A stretch of 5,353 nt of DNA from Defluviitaleaceae bacterium (GTDB lineage Bacteria; Bacillota; Clostridia; Lachnospirales; WRAA01), in the NCBI GenBank assembly GCA_009780445.1, contig WRAA01000153.1:1-5353 (forward strand), written 5' to 3'. The translations under genes were made by a program, and so were the position numbers. Positions 1 to 5,207 of the stretch are shown piece by piece (within the stretch, counting starts at the first letter, position 1; the number at the start of each line of letters is the position of its first letter). The notes beneath the pieces are model-generated. The model saw only the letters and a program-made list of their open reading frames with translations. It made no database searches and was not told the origin of the DNA.

Positions 1-10
1 GTTTTGTCGC

Positions 11-39
11 ATTATACCATAATCTGGAGATTGTGCAAA
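11..39 (-). promoter_or_regulatory. Sigma-A-type promoter directed out of the left edge
   Basis: On the minus strand there is a perfect -10 hexamer TATAAT (11-16) preceded by an extended TG motif. A 17-base spacer separates it from TTTGCA (34-39), which matches four of six -35 consensus positions. It would drive a minus-strand gene lying to the left of this window, starting a new transcription unit after the HD-domain gene. The -35 begins only 7 bases from the end of a repeat copy (47-64). The gene it serves is not visible. Confidence 0.55.
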
Positions 40-46
40 GTGCCTA

Positions 47-64
47 TTTTCAAACACGCCCTAG
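47..64 (-). repeat. CTAG-type element end, copy A (terminal repeat only)
   Basis: The 18 bases, read on the minus strand as CTAGGGCGTGTTTGAAAA, are identical to the ends at 105-122 and 5208-5225. Here the sequence beyond the 18 bases (TAGGCACTTTGC on the minus strand) does not match the other two copies, so this is either a bare remnant or the end of an element with a different interior. It abuts copy B directly and in the same orientation. Confidence 0.7.
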
Positions 65-122
65 CCCGGCAAAAAATTATGCTCGAAAATTCGCCGAAAG
101 CGGGTTTTCAAACACGCCCTAG
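65..122 (-). mobile_element. CTAG-type palindromic element, copy B (single arm)
   Basis: Read on the minus strand, this stretch begins with CTAGGGCGTGTTTGAAAACC and continues with CGGCGAATTTTCGAG and an ATTTTTT tract. It aligns with the left arm of the copy at 5208-5353 over nearly 60 bases. Only one arm is present: the similarity ends at the CTAG at 61-64, where copy A begins. It ends 12 bases from the stop codon of the HD-domain gene. I see no U-run terminator here, so any transcript end for the operon would have to involve this remnant or lie further left. There is no coding capacity. Confidence 0.65.
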
Positions 123-134
123 TCAAGTGTAAAT

Positions 135-1319
135 CTAATCCCAAACATCCTCGCGCCCTGGCGTGGGGATGTTTTTTGATATCTCGTCCAGCGTGAAGCC
201 GACGCCGCGCTTGTCGAACAGCAGGATGCTGCCGCTGTTGTCGCGGTAGGCGGAGCCGGACAGGCAGTATTCGCCCGGGCCGTAATCCTTTTCCAGGCGG
301 CGTTCGAGAATCCCGCGGGACATCTGCCTCAGCACGGCATCCTCCGCGTTGTGCAGATGTTTCAGCCACGCCAGCAGGTCGATGTCCGACACGGCGGTGT
401 AGTCGTGCAGAAGTTGCTCCGCCGGTGCTTGGGTGTCCAGCATTATCCGCCCCAGGCGGGCATCGGCAAACAGCCCGCACACGCCTTCACGCGCAAGCTC
501 GCGGGTTCTCTCGGCGATGATGCCCAGCATCCTTGCCGCGGCCAAGCCGGTCTTGTGGCGGTAGATGTTACGGTACATGTATATCCGCGCCATTACGAAG
601 TCCTCGGCCACGCTAAGCCCCTTGCCCAGATCCAGCCCCATCTGCGCCCGCCCGCCGTGTAAACCCGCCGTCACCACATTAAACAGCCACTCCACATCAA
701 ACCGGCCGTAACCCGCTCCCGTCATGTACGAGTCTCTCAACAGATAGTCGATCTTGTCAACATCCATCTGCCCGGCGATAATCCCGGCCGCCGGCGAATC
801 ACCCGCGCCGCCCAGAATGTCGGTGATGGCACGGGGCAGCCGCGTGTCATACTCTTCCAGCACGCGCCTGACGCCGCTGTCGCCCAGAATTATGGCCTTC
901 GTCCAGACCTCATGCGGCCTGCCGCGGCTTATCTCCTCAAACACATGGGAAAACGGCCCGTGGCCGATATCGTGCAGCAAGGCCGCTATCACCGCGGTGT
1001 TACGCTCCCCGCGCAGACGCGCAAAGAACCGCGCAAGCAGCTGCCTGCTGTGCGCGTCATCATACAGCGCGGCCAGCCTGCCCTCCTGCGCCAGCACCTT
1101 GTCCACAAGCTTCTTCGCCACAAAGGCCGCGCCCAGCGAATGTTCAAAGCGCGTATGCGTCGCCCCGGGATAGGCCACATAGGCAAAACCCAGCTGGCGT
1201 ATCCACCGGAGCCGCTGAAACTCGCGCGTGTCGATAAGGCGCAGGATCAGCTCGTTCACCGCGTCGTCGCCCATGTCCAGATCTATGACGTTATGTATCG
1301 GATCTCTGAATATCTTCAT
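135..1319 (-). CDS. HD-domain phosphohydrolase, SAMHD1/YwfO dNTPase type
   Basis: The 394-residue cytosolic protein carries the full metal-binding HD set: R57 and H60 in THTRFEHSLG, H116-D117 in LLHDIGHGPFSH, and D188 in QMDVDKIDYLLRDS. The last block matches the SAMHD1 segment around D311-K312 and Y315 residue for residue. Family members remove triphosphate from dNTPs; bacterial relatives such as YwfO and EF1143 act as dNTPases or remain loosely assigned, so the substrate here is inferred. The N-terminal IFRDPIHNVIDLD is typical of the family, which supports the ATG at 1319, with AAAGG seven bases upstream, over an in-frame start 25 codons further up. The start lies 29 bases inside the upstream membrane-protein gene, indicating translational coupling. 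It is the last gene of the cluster and ends with TAG 12 bases from a mobile-element remnant. Confidence 0.88.
   Translation of the reverse strand: MKIFRDPIHNVIDLDMGDDAVNELILRLIDTREFQRLRWIRQLGFAYVAYPGATHTRFEHSLGAAFVAKKLVDKVLAQEGRLAALYDDAHSRQLLARFFARLRGERNTAVIAALLHDIGHGPFSHVFEEISRGRPHEVWTKAIILGDSGVRRVLEEYDTRLPRAITDILGGAGDSPAAGIIAGQMDVDKIDYLLRDSYMTGAGYGRFDVEWLFNVVTAGLHGGRAQMGLDLGKGLSVAEDFVMARIYMYRNIYRHKTGLAAARMLGIIAERTRELAREGVCGLFADARLGRIMLDTQAPAEQLLHDYTAVSDIDLLAWLKHLHNAEDAVLRQMSRGILERRLEKDYGPGEYCLSGSAYRDNSGSILLFDKRGVGFTLDEISKNIPTPGREDVWD
146..177 (+). terminator. Terminator-like hairpin on + strand inside the HD gene 3' end
   Basis: Read on the plus strand, CATCCTCGCGC pairs with GCGTGGGGATG (two G.U pairs) around a short loop, giving an 11-bp GC-rich stem at 146-171. 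It is followed at once by six T (172-177). That is the form of an intrinsic terminator for transcription entering from the left, antisense to the HD-domain gene. On the minus strand the stem is not followed by a T-run, so it is not the operon's own terminator. The bases also encode the last dozen codons of the HD protein, so chance is possible. Confidence 0.45.
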
Positions 1320-1902
1320 CGTCAAGCCTTTCAGCACCAAGGTCAAGGCCGGCCGCCTTCGGCCTGCGCGACCGCACAAAGAAGTAGATACCAAGGTAGG
1401 TCACGGTCGGCACATTAATTAACAGGAATACCATCCAGGGCAGTGAGCGGCGCGCCGTGTCCAGCGCTTCCGGCCCCACGGACTGCACAATAAGTTCGCC
1501 CGCAAACATTTCCGCGTCCAGCCCGAACATCTCCGCCAGCACACTGATGTCAGGCTCCGCTTCGGACAGGCCAAGGGAGGTCATCGTCTGTGTTGTCGTT
1601 AAGTTGTCCTCACCGCGAAGCACAACATGCGCCGTCGCCATGCCGCCGACAATCTGGAACACGGCATAACCCTCGCCTTCCTCCGTCTCAAGGTTTATGA
1701 CAAGCTGCGTAACCGGACTGTCTCCCACAATCGCGGATGCCGCCGTAAGGCCGGTCATTGTCAGAGACGCCGCTATCAGAGACAGAACAATGTACACGCC
1801 GGGCAGAACAAGCCCCGGCCACTTGCCGGCGGCCCGCGATGCCACTATCTGAGGGTACATAAACACTATCGAGAGAAGTACCATCCACACCATAAAGCTC
1901 AT
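1291..1902 (-). CDS. Membrane protein of unknown function, three TM segments
   Basis: I do not recognise this 203-residue protein. It has a hydrophobic N-terminal segment (about residues 2-20), a second (about 29-60, with LVLPGVYIVLSLIAASLTMT) and a third near the C-terminus (about 154-176). A mostly polar, acidic region of some 90 residues (about 61-150) lies between the second and third segments, and the tail ends in an acidic stretch (LDDEDIQRSDT). With three helices the central domain and the C-terminal tail would lie on opposite faces; RSRRPK after the third helix suggests a cytoplasmic tail by the positive-inside rule, so the central domain would be extracellular. The ATG at 1902 is preceded by AAGGGG with a 6-base gap. 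It follows the glycosylase gene by 22 bases and overlaps the HD gene start by 29. No catalytic motif is seen. Its role could be regulatory or structural; nothing here decides. Confidence 0.75.
   Translation of the reverse strand: MSFMVWMVLLSIVFMYPQIVASRAAGKWPGLVLPGVYIVLSLIAASLTMTGLTAASAIVGDSPVTQLVINLETEEGEGYAVFQIVGGMATAHVVLRGEDNLTTTQTMTSLGLSEAEPDISVLAEMFGLDAEMFAGELIVQSVGPEALDTARRSLPWMVFLLINVPTVTYLGIYFFVRSRRPKAAGLDLGAERLDDEDIQRSDT
1327..1331 (-). promoter_or_regulatory. Ribosome binding site of the HD-domain gene
   Basis: AAAGG on the minus strand lies 7 bases upstream of the ATG at 1319. It sits inside the 3' end of the preceding gene and fixes the start at MKIFRDP rather than the longer in-frame reading. 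Confidence 0.65.
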
Positions 1903-1908
1903 GCAACA

Positions 1909-1914
1909 CCCCTT
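1909..1914 (-). promoter_or_regulatory. Ribosome binding site of the membrane-protein gene
   Basis: AAGGGG on the minus strand lies six bases before the ATG at 1902. It selects the start MSFMVWM over an in-frame ATG 18 codons upstream that would overlap the glycosylase gene. Confidence 0.65.
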
Positions 1915-1924
1915 CGAAATATTT

Positions 1925-2794
1925 CTATTTAGTGCCGATCTTGTGCAGGCGGGCATAGTGGAAGAGGAACTGGTTGGCGTAACCCGCGTGCGCGCCCCAT
2001 TTTTCGCGTGCGAAGTCCTGCAGGCTGTTCAGCGGAATCTCCCTGCCGCCGAAGTACAGCTCCTGCACCACGCGCCGTATCCACACGTCTATGGGGAAGA
2101 TCTCGCGGCGGCGGCACGAGAGCAGCAACACGCAGTCCGCAACCTTCACGCCCACACCCTTGATGCTCATAAGCTCGCGCTTTACCTCGTCGGTTGACTT
2201 CGCGCCGAAGCCGTCAAGATCCACCATGCCCGTGCCAATCTTCTGCACAGCGTCGTATATGTACTTTGCGCGAAAGCCCGCGCGGCAGGCGCCGAAGTCC
2301 TCCGTCGTGGCGGCCATCAGCTGTTCGCGCGTGGGGAAGCAGCGTTCGCCGTCTATGTCTGTGCCGAAGCGGTGGCTGATGTTGCGCACAACCTGCATGA
2401 TCATGGGTATGCGGTTGTTGGCCGAAATTATGAAGGAGATCAGGCATTCCCACACGTCCTGATTCATCAGGCGTATGCCCGGGGCGAACTTCACGGCTTC
2501 GGCCATTATGGGGTCGCCCTCGCTCAAGGCCGCCTTCACCCCGGCATAGTCGCAGTCCAGGTCGAAGTAGGTGCGCCAGATACGCTCGAACTCTTCCGGC
2601 GTACACGGCCAGAGCCGCGTCTCGCCGGTACAGGTCTGCTCGATATTCAGAACCTTGCCGTGGGCGACGATGCTGTAACGCGTCTCGCCCAGCTTCGCAA
2701 AGCGGAAGCACTGCCCGGACTCCAGCGTATTCCCCGCGTCAAAGCTGTCGTAACCCGTAAGGATCACCTTGCCGCCATCTTCGTATACGTTCAT
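1925..2794 (-). CDS. ogg: 8-oxoguanine DNA glycosylase/AP lyase (OGG1 type)
   Basis: This 289-residue bifunctional base-excision repair enzyme is predicted to remove 8-oxoguanine from DNA and nick the abasic site. The OGG1 N-terminal signature appears as ESGQCFRF (25-32), whose G27 corresponds to the human Gly42 that reads the N7-H of 8-oxoG. ISANNRI (123-129) matches the DNA-inserting Asn block. The helix-hairpin-helix is LMSIKGVGVKVADCVLLLS, with K217 as the Schiff-base lysine. FPIDVW supplies D236, exactly 19 residues later, the same spacing as human K249/D268. Near the C-terminus GYANQFLF aligns with human GWAQAVLF, so F278 would be the stacking Phe, while the human Gln315 position appears to be Asn274. 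The start is an ATGA overlap with the engB stop, with AAGGA 9 bases upstream, so translation is coupled. AlkA-type specificity is unlikely given the GQCFR motif and the lysine. Confidence 0.9.
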   Translation of the reverse strand: MNVYEDGGKVILTGYDSFDAGNTLESGQCFRFAKLGETRYSIVAHGKVLNIEQTCTGETRLWPCTPEEFERIWRTYFDLDCDYAGVKAALSEGDPIMAEAVKFAPGIRLMNQDVWECLISFIISANNRIPMIMQVVRNISHRFGTDIDGERCFPTREQLMAATTEDFGACRAGFRAKYIYDAVQKIGTGMVDLDGFGAKSTDEVKRELMSIKGVGVKVADCVLLLSCRRREIFPIDVWIRRVVQELYFGGREIPLNSLQDFAREKWGAHAGYANQFLFHYARLHKIGTK

Positions 2795-3411
2795 TTGCCC
2801 ACATCCTTATCCTTTGAAGGAAACACCGCGCCGGTCAGCTCGAAGAGCTTCGCCCAAAGCTCGTCGCGCCCGGCCTTGGTCTGGCTCGAGAACGGTAAAA
2901 GAACGTCATCCGCCGCCATGCCCAGTCCCTTGCGTATGACAGAGCAGTGCTTGGCGACCTGCCCGCGGCTGATCTTGTCGGCCTTGGTGGCCGTTACGAC
3001 CATGGTGTGGTTGTAGTGGCGCAGCCAGTCGAACATCTGCACATCATTCGCGCCCGGCTCGTGCCGGATGTCCACCAGCATCACGATAACCTTCAGCTCC
3101 CCGCGCTTGCGCAGGTATCCTTCGATCATCGCGCCCCAGCCGGCCGATATCTCCTTCGATATCTTGGCATAGCCGTAGCCCGGCAGATCTACAAAGACCA
3201 GGCTGTCCTCCACGCCGTAGAAGTTGATGGTACGGGTCTTGCCGGGTGTTTGGCTTGTCCTTGCAAGGGCGCGCCGCCCCAGCATACAGTTTATCAGGGA
3301 CGACTTGCCCACGTTGGACTTGCCGACAAACGCGGCCTCGGCCAAGCCGTCGGTTGGGAAGCCCTCCGGCTTTACGGCCACGTGCGTCAGCTCCGCCTTG
3401 TTAATTATCAT
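2791..3411 (-). CDS. engB: Ribosome biogenesis GTPase EngB/YsxC/YihA
   Basis: This 206-residue TRAFAC-class GTPase belongs to the family needed for assembly of the large (50S) ribosomal subunit in the cytosol. All nucleotide motifs are present: P-loop GKSNVGKS (30-37), the switch-I region TSQTPGKTRT (52-61), G3 DLPGYGYA (75-82), G4 TKAD (142-145) and G5 FSSQTKAG (174-181). The length and the motifs SQTPGKTRTINFY and DLPGYGYAK are diagnostic for EngB rather than Era or Der. The ATG at 3411 has an ideal AAGGAG six bases upstream. It overlaps the end of the 141-residue gene by 11 bases and the glycosylase start by 4. In many Bacillota engB sits next to lon and clpX; here it does not. Confidence 0.96.
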   Translation of the reverse strand: MIINKAELTHVAVKPEGFPTDGLAEAAFVGKSNVGKSSLINCMLGRRALARTSQTPGKTRTINFYGVEDSLVFVDLPGYGYAKISKEISAGWGAMIEGYLRKRGELKVIVMLVDIRHEPGANDVQMFDWLRHYNHTMVVTATKADKISRGQVAKHCSVIRKGLGMAADDVLLPFSSQTKAGRDELWAKLFELTGAVFPSKDKDVGK

Positions 3412-3826
3412 AGGTTTCTCCTTGGGTACGTCTACATGCCCGCGCCAGAGAGTACAGCGCGTTGTTTACCAAACCGGCCGCGTGGGGCAGGCGGAAGTTG
3501 AGATAACCTTCCACGCACATGCGGCTGTTGTGCCTGAAATATTCTTCGATGCCGCGGGCTGTCCGCTCGCGGTTCGGCGCGAACACCAGGCCGCGTATGG
3601 TCTCGTAGAGCTTGGGTGAGTTCGCCAGAGCGTCGTTGCCGCCCAGCACAATATCCTCGAACAATTCCGCAAGCGCGTAAGCGTTAAGCCCCTCGCGCCT
3701 AAGCGTAAGGAAGAACTGCCCGCCGCACTCGCCCTGACGCACCACAAACTCCCGCACATCTCCGTAGTAAAGATCCACAAGCTGTGCCTTGCAATCACGC
3801 GAAACAATTGTTACCCTACCGCCCAC
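3401..3826 (-). CDS. Unassigned 141-residue protein, possibly YtxC-like
   Basis: This soluble protein has no signal peptide or membrane segment, a mixed alpha/beta N-terminal half and a helical C-terminal half. I cannot assign it firmly. The segment around residues 93-113, IEEYFRHNSR followed by EGYLNFRL, resembles the C-terminal core of the sporulation-associated YtxC family, whose members are about twice as long. The link is weak and would make this a short relative or C-terminal version. The start is GTG at 3826, supported by a strong GGAGG seven bases upstream. The stop overlaps the engB start by 11 bases, so it is probably the first cistron of the compact five-gene run. Three cysteines (C12, C34, C104) and C131 are scattered, with no CxxC pair. 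The real protein is well supported; the function is not. Confidence 0.72.
   Translation of the reverse strand: MGGRVTIVSRDCKAQLVDLYYGDVREFVVRQGECGGQFFLTLRREGLNAYALAELFEDIVLGGNDALANSPKLYETIRGLVFAPNRERTARGIEEYFRHNSRMCVEGYLNFRLPHAAGLVNNALYSLARACRRTQGETYDN
3418..3423 (-). promoter_or_regulatory. Ribosome binding site of engB
   Basis: AAGGAG on the minus strand stands 6 bases before the ATG at 3411. It lies within the last codons of the upstream gene and confirms the start MIINKAEL. Confidence 0.75.
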
Positions 3827-3833
3827 GCCACTA

Positions 3834-3838
3834 CCTCC
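3834..3838 (-). promoter_or_regulatory. Ribosome binding site deciding a GTG start
   Basis: GGAGG on the minus strand lies 7 bases before the GTG at 3826. It is one of the best such sites in the window and justifies the non-ATG start of the 141-residue gene. Confidence 0.7.
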
Positions 3839-3857
3839 GCGACACCAAGCACTCTAC

Positions 3858-3863
3858 AGTATA
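3858..3863 (-). promoter_or_regulatory. Candidate -10 box upstream of the five-gene run
   Basis: TATACT on the minus strand matches five of six -10 consensus bases and lies 31 bases upstream of the GTG start. I find no convincing -35 hexamer at 16-18 bases (GTAAGC at 17), so it would need an activator or be weak. It falls in the only stretch between the palindrome (3899-4062) and the gene, so it is the natural place for a promoter if the palindrome blocks read-through. Confidence 0.3.
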
Positions 3864-3898
3864 TACCGATACAAGTTTCGGCTTACGTTGTCTGATAG

Positions 3899-4062
3899 AG
3901 AACTCATTCTCCATAATTCGACATCGGCTTGACACGGCTTGACGCTGCCACAGCTTTTGGGCGGTTCCCGGCGTACCGCACGGGTACGCGTCGTCGCCGT
4001 CCAAAAGCCGTGGCAACGCCAATCCGCGCCAATCCGAAGCCGAATTACGGAGAATGAGTTCT
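3899..4062 (-). repeat. 164-bp long palindromic element (imperfect inverted repeat)
   Basis: The left arm 3899-3964 and right arm 3997-4062 are 66 bases each and match as inverted repeats at 55 positions, starting AGAACTCATTCTCC. The 32-base centre contains a further hairpin, GCGTACC (3971-3977) against GGTACGC (3983-3989). In minus-strand RNA seven of the eleven arm differences become G.U pairs, so 62 of 66 positions can pair; in plus-strand RNA only one does. Short direct repeats lie in each arm (CGGCTTGAC twice at the left, CCAATCCG twice at the right). It has no open frame of its own, fills most of the 218-base gap between hslO and the next gene, and its right end forms the hslO stop. It may be a MITE-like or REP-like element, or a large transcript-processing structure. 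Confidence 0.85.
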
Positions 4063-4926
4063 TAACAATTCCTCGATGTAGGCACGGCCGAAGGCGTAGT
4101 CCTTTGCGCAGAAGTGGCAGTGCAGGTTCGCCCCGCCGTCCTCTTCCAGCATTGCGGCCAGCTCTTCGCGCCCGACGCCGGCCAGAGCGCGAAGCACCCG
4201 CCCGCGGGAGCAGTTGCAGTGGTAGCGCACGGGGTGCCGCTCTATCTCCGAAGGCTCCAGCCCTTCAAGCACCAGCCGCATGATGTCCTCGGGGCTGTTG
4301 CCCTGTTCCATCAGCATGGTCACGGGCGGCAGCACGGCCAGCCGCTGTTCTATCCGCTCCGCAAGATCCTCCGGCGCGCCCGGCATCAGCTGTACGATAA
4401 ACCCGCCGGCCTGCTTCACCGAAAGGTCGCGCTCTATCAGCACGCCAAGCGCGACGGCCGTGGGCACTTGCTCCGAATGGGCGAAGTAGTGCGTCAGATC
4501 TTCGGCGATCTCGCCCGTCACAAGCTCCGTCTGCCCGGTCACAGGCGTTTTGAGGCCGATATCCTTGATGACGCTAAGCGTGCCGAAGCCCAGCCCCCTG
4601 CCCACGTGCAGCTTGCCCGCCGCGTTAAGCGGAACCTCCGCCGTGCTGTTATAGGCATAACCCTTCACGCCCGCGTCCTTGCCGGCGGAAACCACAAGGC
4701 CGCCGATCAGCCCGTCGCCGCGGATTATCAGCGTTACCAGATCATCTTCGTTCTTCTGCATGTAGCCCATTATCGCGCCGGCGGTAAGCAGACGGCCAAG
4801 AGCCGCCGACACCAGCGGGCTTGTCCCGTGTATACGCGCGGCCTCGCCCACCGTTTCGGTTGACGAAGCAAAAAACGCGCGGAGTTTAGCCCCCGCCGCG
4901 CTTGCGTGTAATATGTAATCGCCCAT
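4045..4926 (-). CDS. hslO: Redox-regulated chaperonin Hsp33
   Basis: This 293-residue cytosolic holdase is activated when oxidants release zinc from four conserved cysteines and it then binds unfolding proteins. All four are visible: C237 and C239 in YHCNCSRGRV (CxC), and C270 and C273 in LHCHFCAKDYAF (CxxC). The N-terminal domain begins at MGDYILHA and contains the family block GRGLGFGTLSVIKD (109-122). The ATG at 4926 has only a modest GGTGA 8 bases upstream. The length is normal for the family, but the last five residues (RTHSP) and the TAA stop are encoded by the end of the 164-bp palindrome at 3899-4062, so the native C-terminus was probably replaced or trimmed by that insertion. The SASP gene lies 68 bases upstream, separated by a hairpin; co-transcription is possible but not shown. 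Confidence 0.96.
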   Translation of the reverse strand: MGDYILHASAAGAKLRAFFASSTETVGEAARIHGTSPLVSAALGRLLTAGAIMGYMQKNEDDLVTLIIRGDGLIGGLVVSAGKDAGVKGYAYNSTAEVPLNAAGKLHVGRGLGFGTLSVIKDIGLKTPVTGQTELVTGEIAEDLTHYFAHSEQVPTAVALGVLIERDLSVKQAGGFIVQLMPGAPEDLAERIEQRLAVLPPVTMLMEQGNSPEDIMRLVLEGLEPSEIERHPVRYHCNCSRGRVLRALAGVGREELAAMLEEDGGANLHCHFCAKDYAFGRAYIEELLRTHSP

Positions 4927-4944
4927 GTGTTATTCACCAAGATT

Positions 4945-4976
4945 GCGGGGAAACCTGCCACAGCAAATTTCCCCGC
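4945..4976 (-). other. Intercistronic hairpin between the SASP gene and hslO
   Basis: On the minus strand GCGGGGAAA and TTTCCCCGC form a perfect 9-bp stem around a 14-base loop. The stem begins 18 bases after the SASP stop codon and ends 18 bases before the hslO ATG. No T-run follows on either strand (AATCTTGG on the minus strand), so it is not a canonical terminator. It could be a weak terminator or an mRNA-end stabiliser that separates SASP from hslO levels. No clear promoter for hslO is visible in the gap. Confidence 0.5.
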
Positions 4977-4994
4977 CCCTTCATCTGATTAAAC

Positions 4995-5159
4995 CTATTT
5001 CGCTTGCTTCTTACGCTTGGTCATAATTCCGCCGATTCTGCCGCTTTCGCGTGCGGTGAGGCTCTTCCAGCCAAGGTTCTTCACCTTGTCCAGGAGCCCC
5101 AGTTCTTCGGCGATCTCATACTTCAGCGCGTCGTTTTCCGTCAGCCGGTCATCCATCAT
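4995..5159 (-). CDS. Small acid-soluble spore protein, alpha/beta type (SspF-like)
   Basis: This 54-residue protein contains the alpha/beta-type SASP core: LKYEIAEELGL (12-22), then GWKSLTARESGRIGG (30-44) and a basic tail MTKRKKQAK. Such proteins are made in the forespore, saturate spore DNA and protect it from UV and chemical damage. The pattern KYE.A.ELG ... GW..L.A...G..GG is closest to the minor SspF-like branch. The E-S position in the second block recalls the GPR protease recognition residues, but the usual site sits nearer the N-terminal motif, so cleavage is uncertain. The start is one of two adjacent ATGs (5159 or 5156), with AGAGG 7 bases before the first. It stops at TAG. A mobile-element end lies 49 bases upstream of the start. 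This is the clearest sign that the organism forms endospores. Confidence 0.88.
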   Translation of the reverse strand: MMDDRLTENDALKYEIAEELGLLDKVKNLGWKSLTARESGRIGGIMTKRKKQAK

Positions 5160-5182
5160 ACACACACCTCTACAGATAAGTA

Positions 5183-5189
5183 TTGTATG
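5183..5189 (-). promoter_or_regulatory. Candidate forespore (sigma-G-like) -10 element for the SASP gene
   Basis: CATACAA on the minus strand differs at one base from the CATACTA form of sigma-G -10 elements. It lies about two dozen bases upstream of the SASP start. A GTATA (like the sigma-F/G -35) sits 13 bases upstream, too close to be standard, and at the normal 17-18 bases the sequence is the CTAG end of the adjacent element. TACAAT within the same stretch could also serve sigma-A. Weak evidence; listed because SASP genes are normally sigma-G dependent. Confidence 0.3.
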
Positions 5190-5207
5190 ATATCGGCGTA
5201 TTTATAC

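Noticed and set aside
47..122. CRISPR or tandem-repeat array at the left edge
   Set aside because: There are only two copies of the 18-mer, the third lies 5 kb away inverted, and the sequence between the copies is shared element arm rather than a unique spacer.
754..1418. Long plus-strand open frames opposite the HD gene (about 139-168 codons)
   Set aside because: They are mirrors of a GC-rich, confidently identified gene, are rich in Arg/Pro/Ala, and have no ribosome binding site or family motif.
2372..3016. 214-codon plus-strand frame opposite the glycosylase and engB
   Set aside because: It spans the overlap of two strongly supported genes on the other strand, shows no domain signature and is best explained by codon bias shadowing.
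3827..4044. Riboswitch or T-box leader for the five-gene run
   Set aside because: No recognisable aptamer core or T-box sequence is present; the structure is accounted for by a single long hairpin.
3899..4062. Canonical Rho-independent terminator for hslO
   Set aside because: The stem is far longer than a terminator and no T-run follows the minus-strand 3' side at 3898-3890 (GATAGTCTG context read as CTATCAGA).
3939..4283. Plus-strand frame starting inside the palindrome and running into hslO
   Set aside because: Its first third is element sequence and the rest is antisense to hslO; the arginine- and proline-rich composition is not protein-like.
4114..4863. 249-codon plus-strand frame opposite hslO
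   Set aside because: Hsp33 on the minus strand is unambiguous with all four zinc cysteines; the mirror frame is His/Arg/Gln-rich with no recognisable fold.
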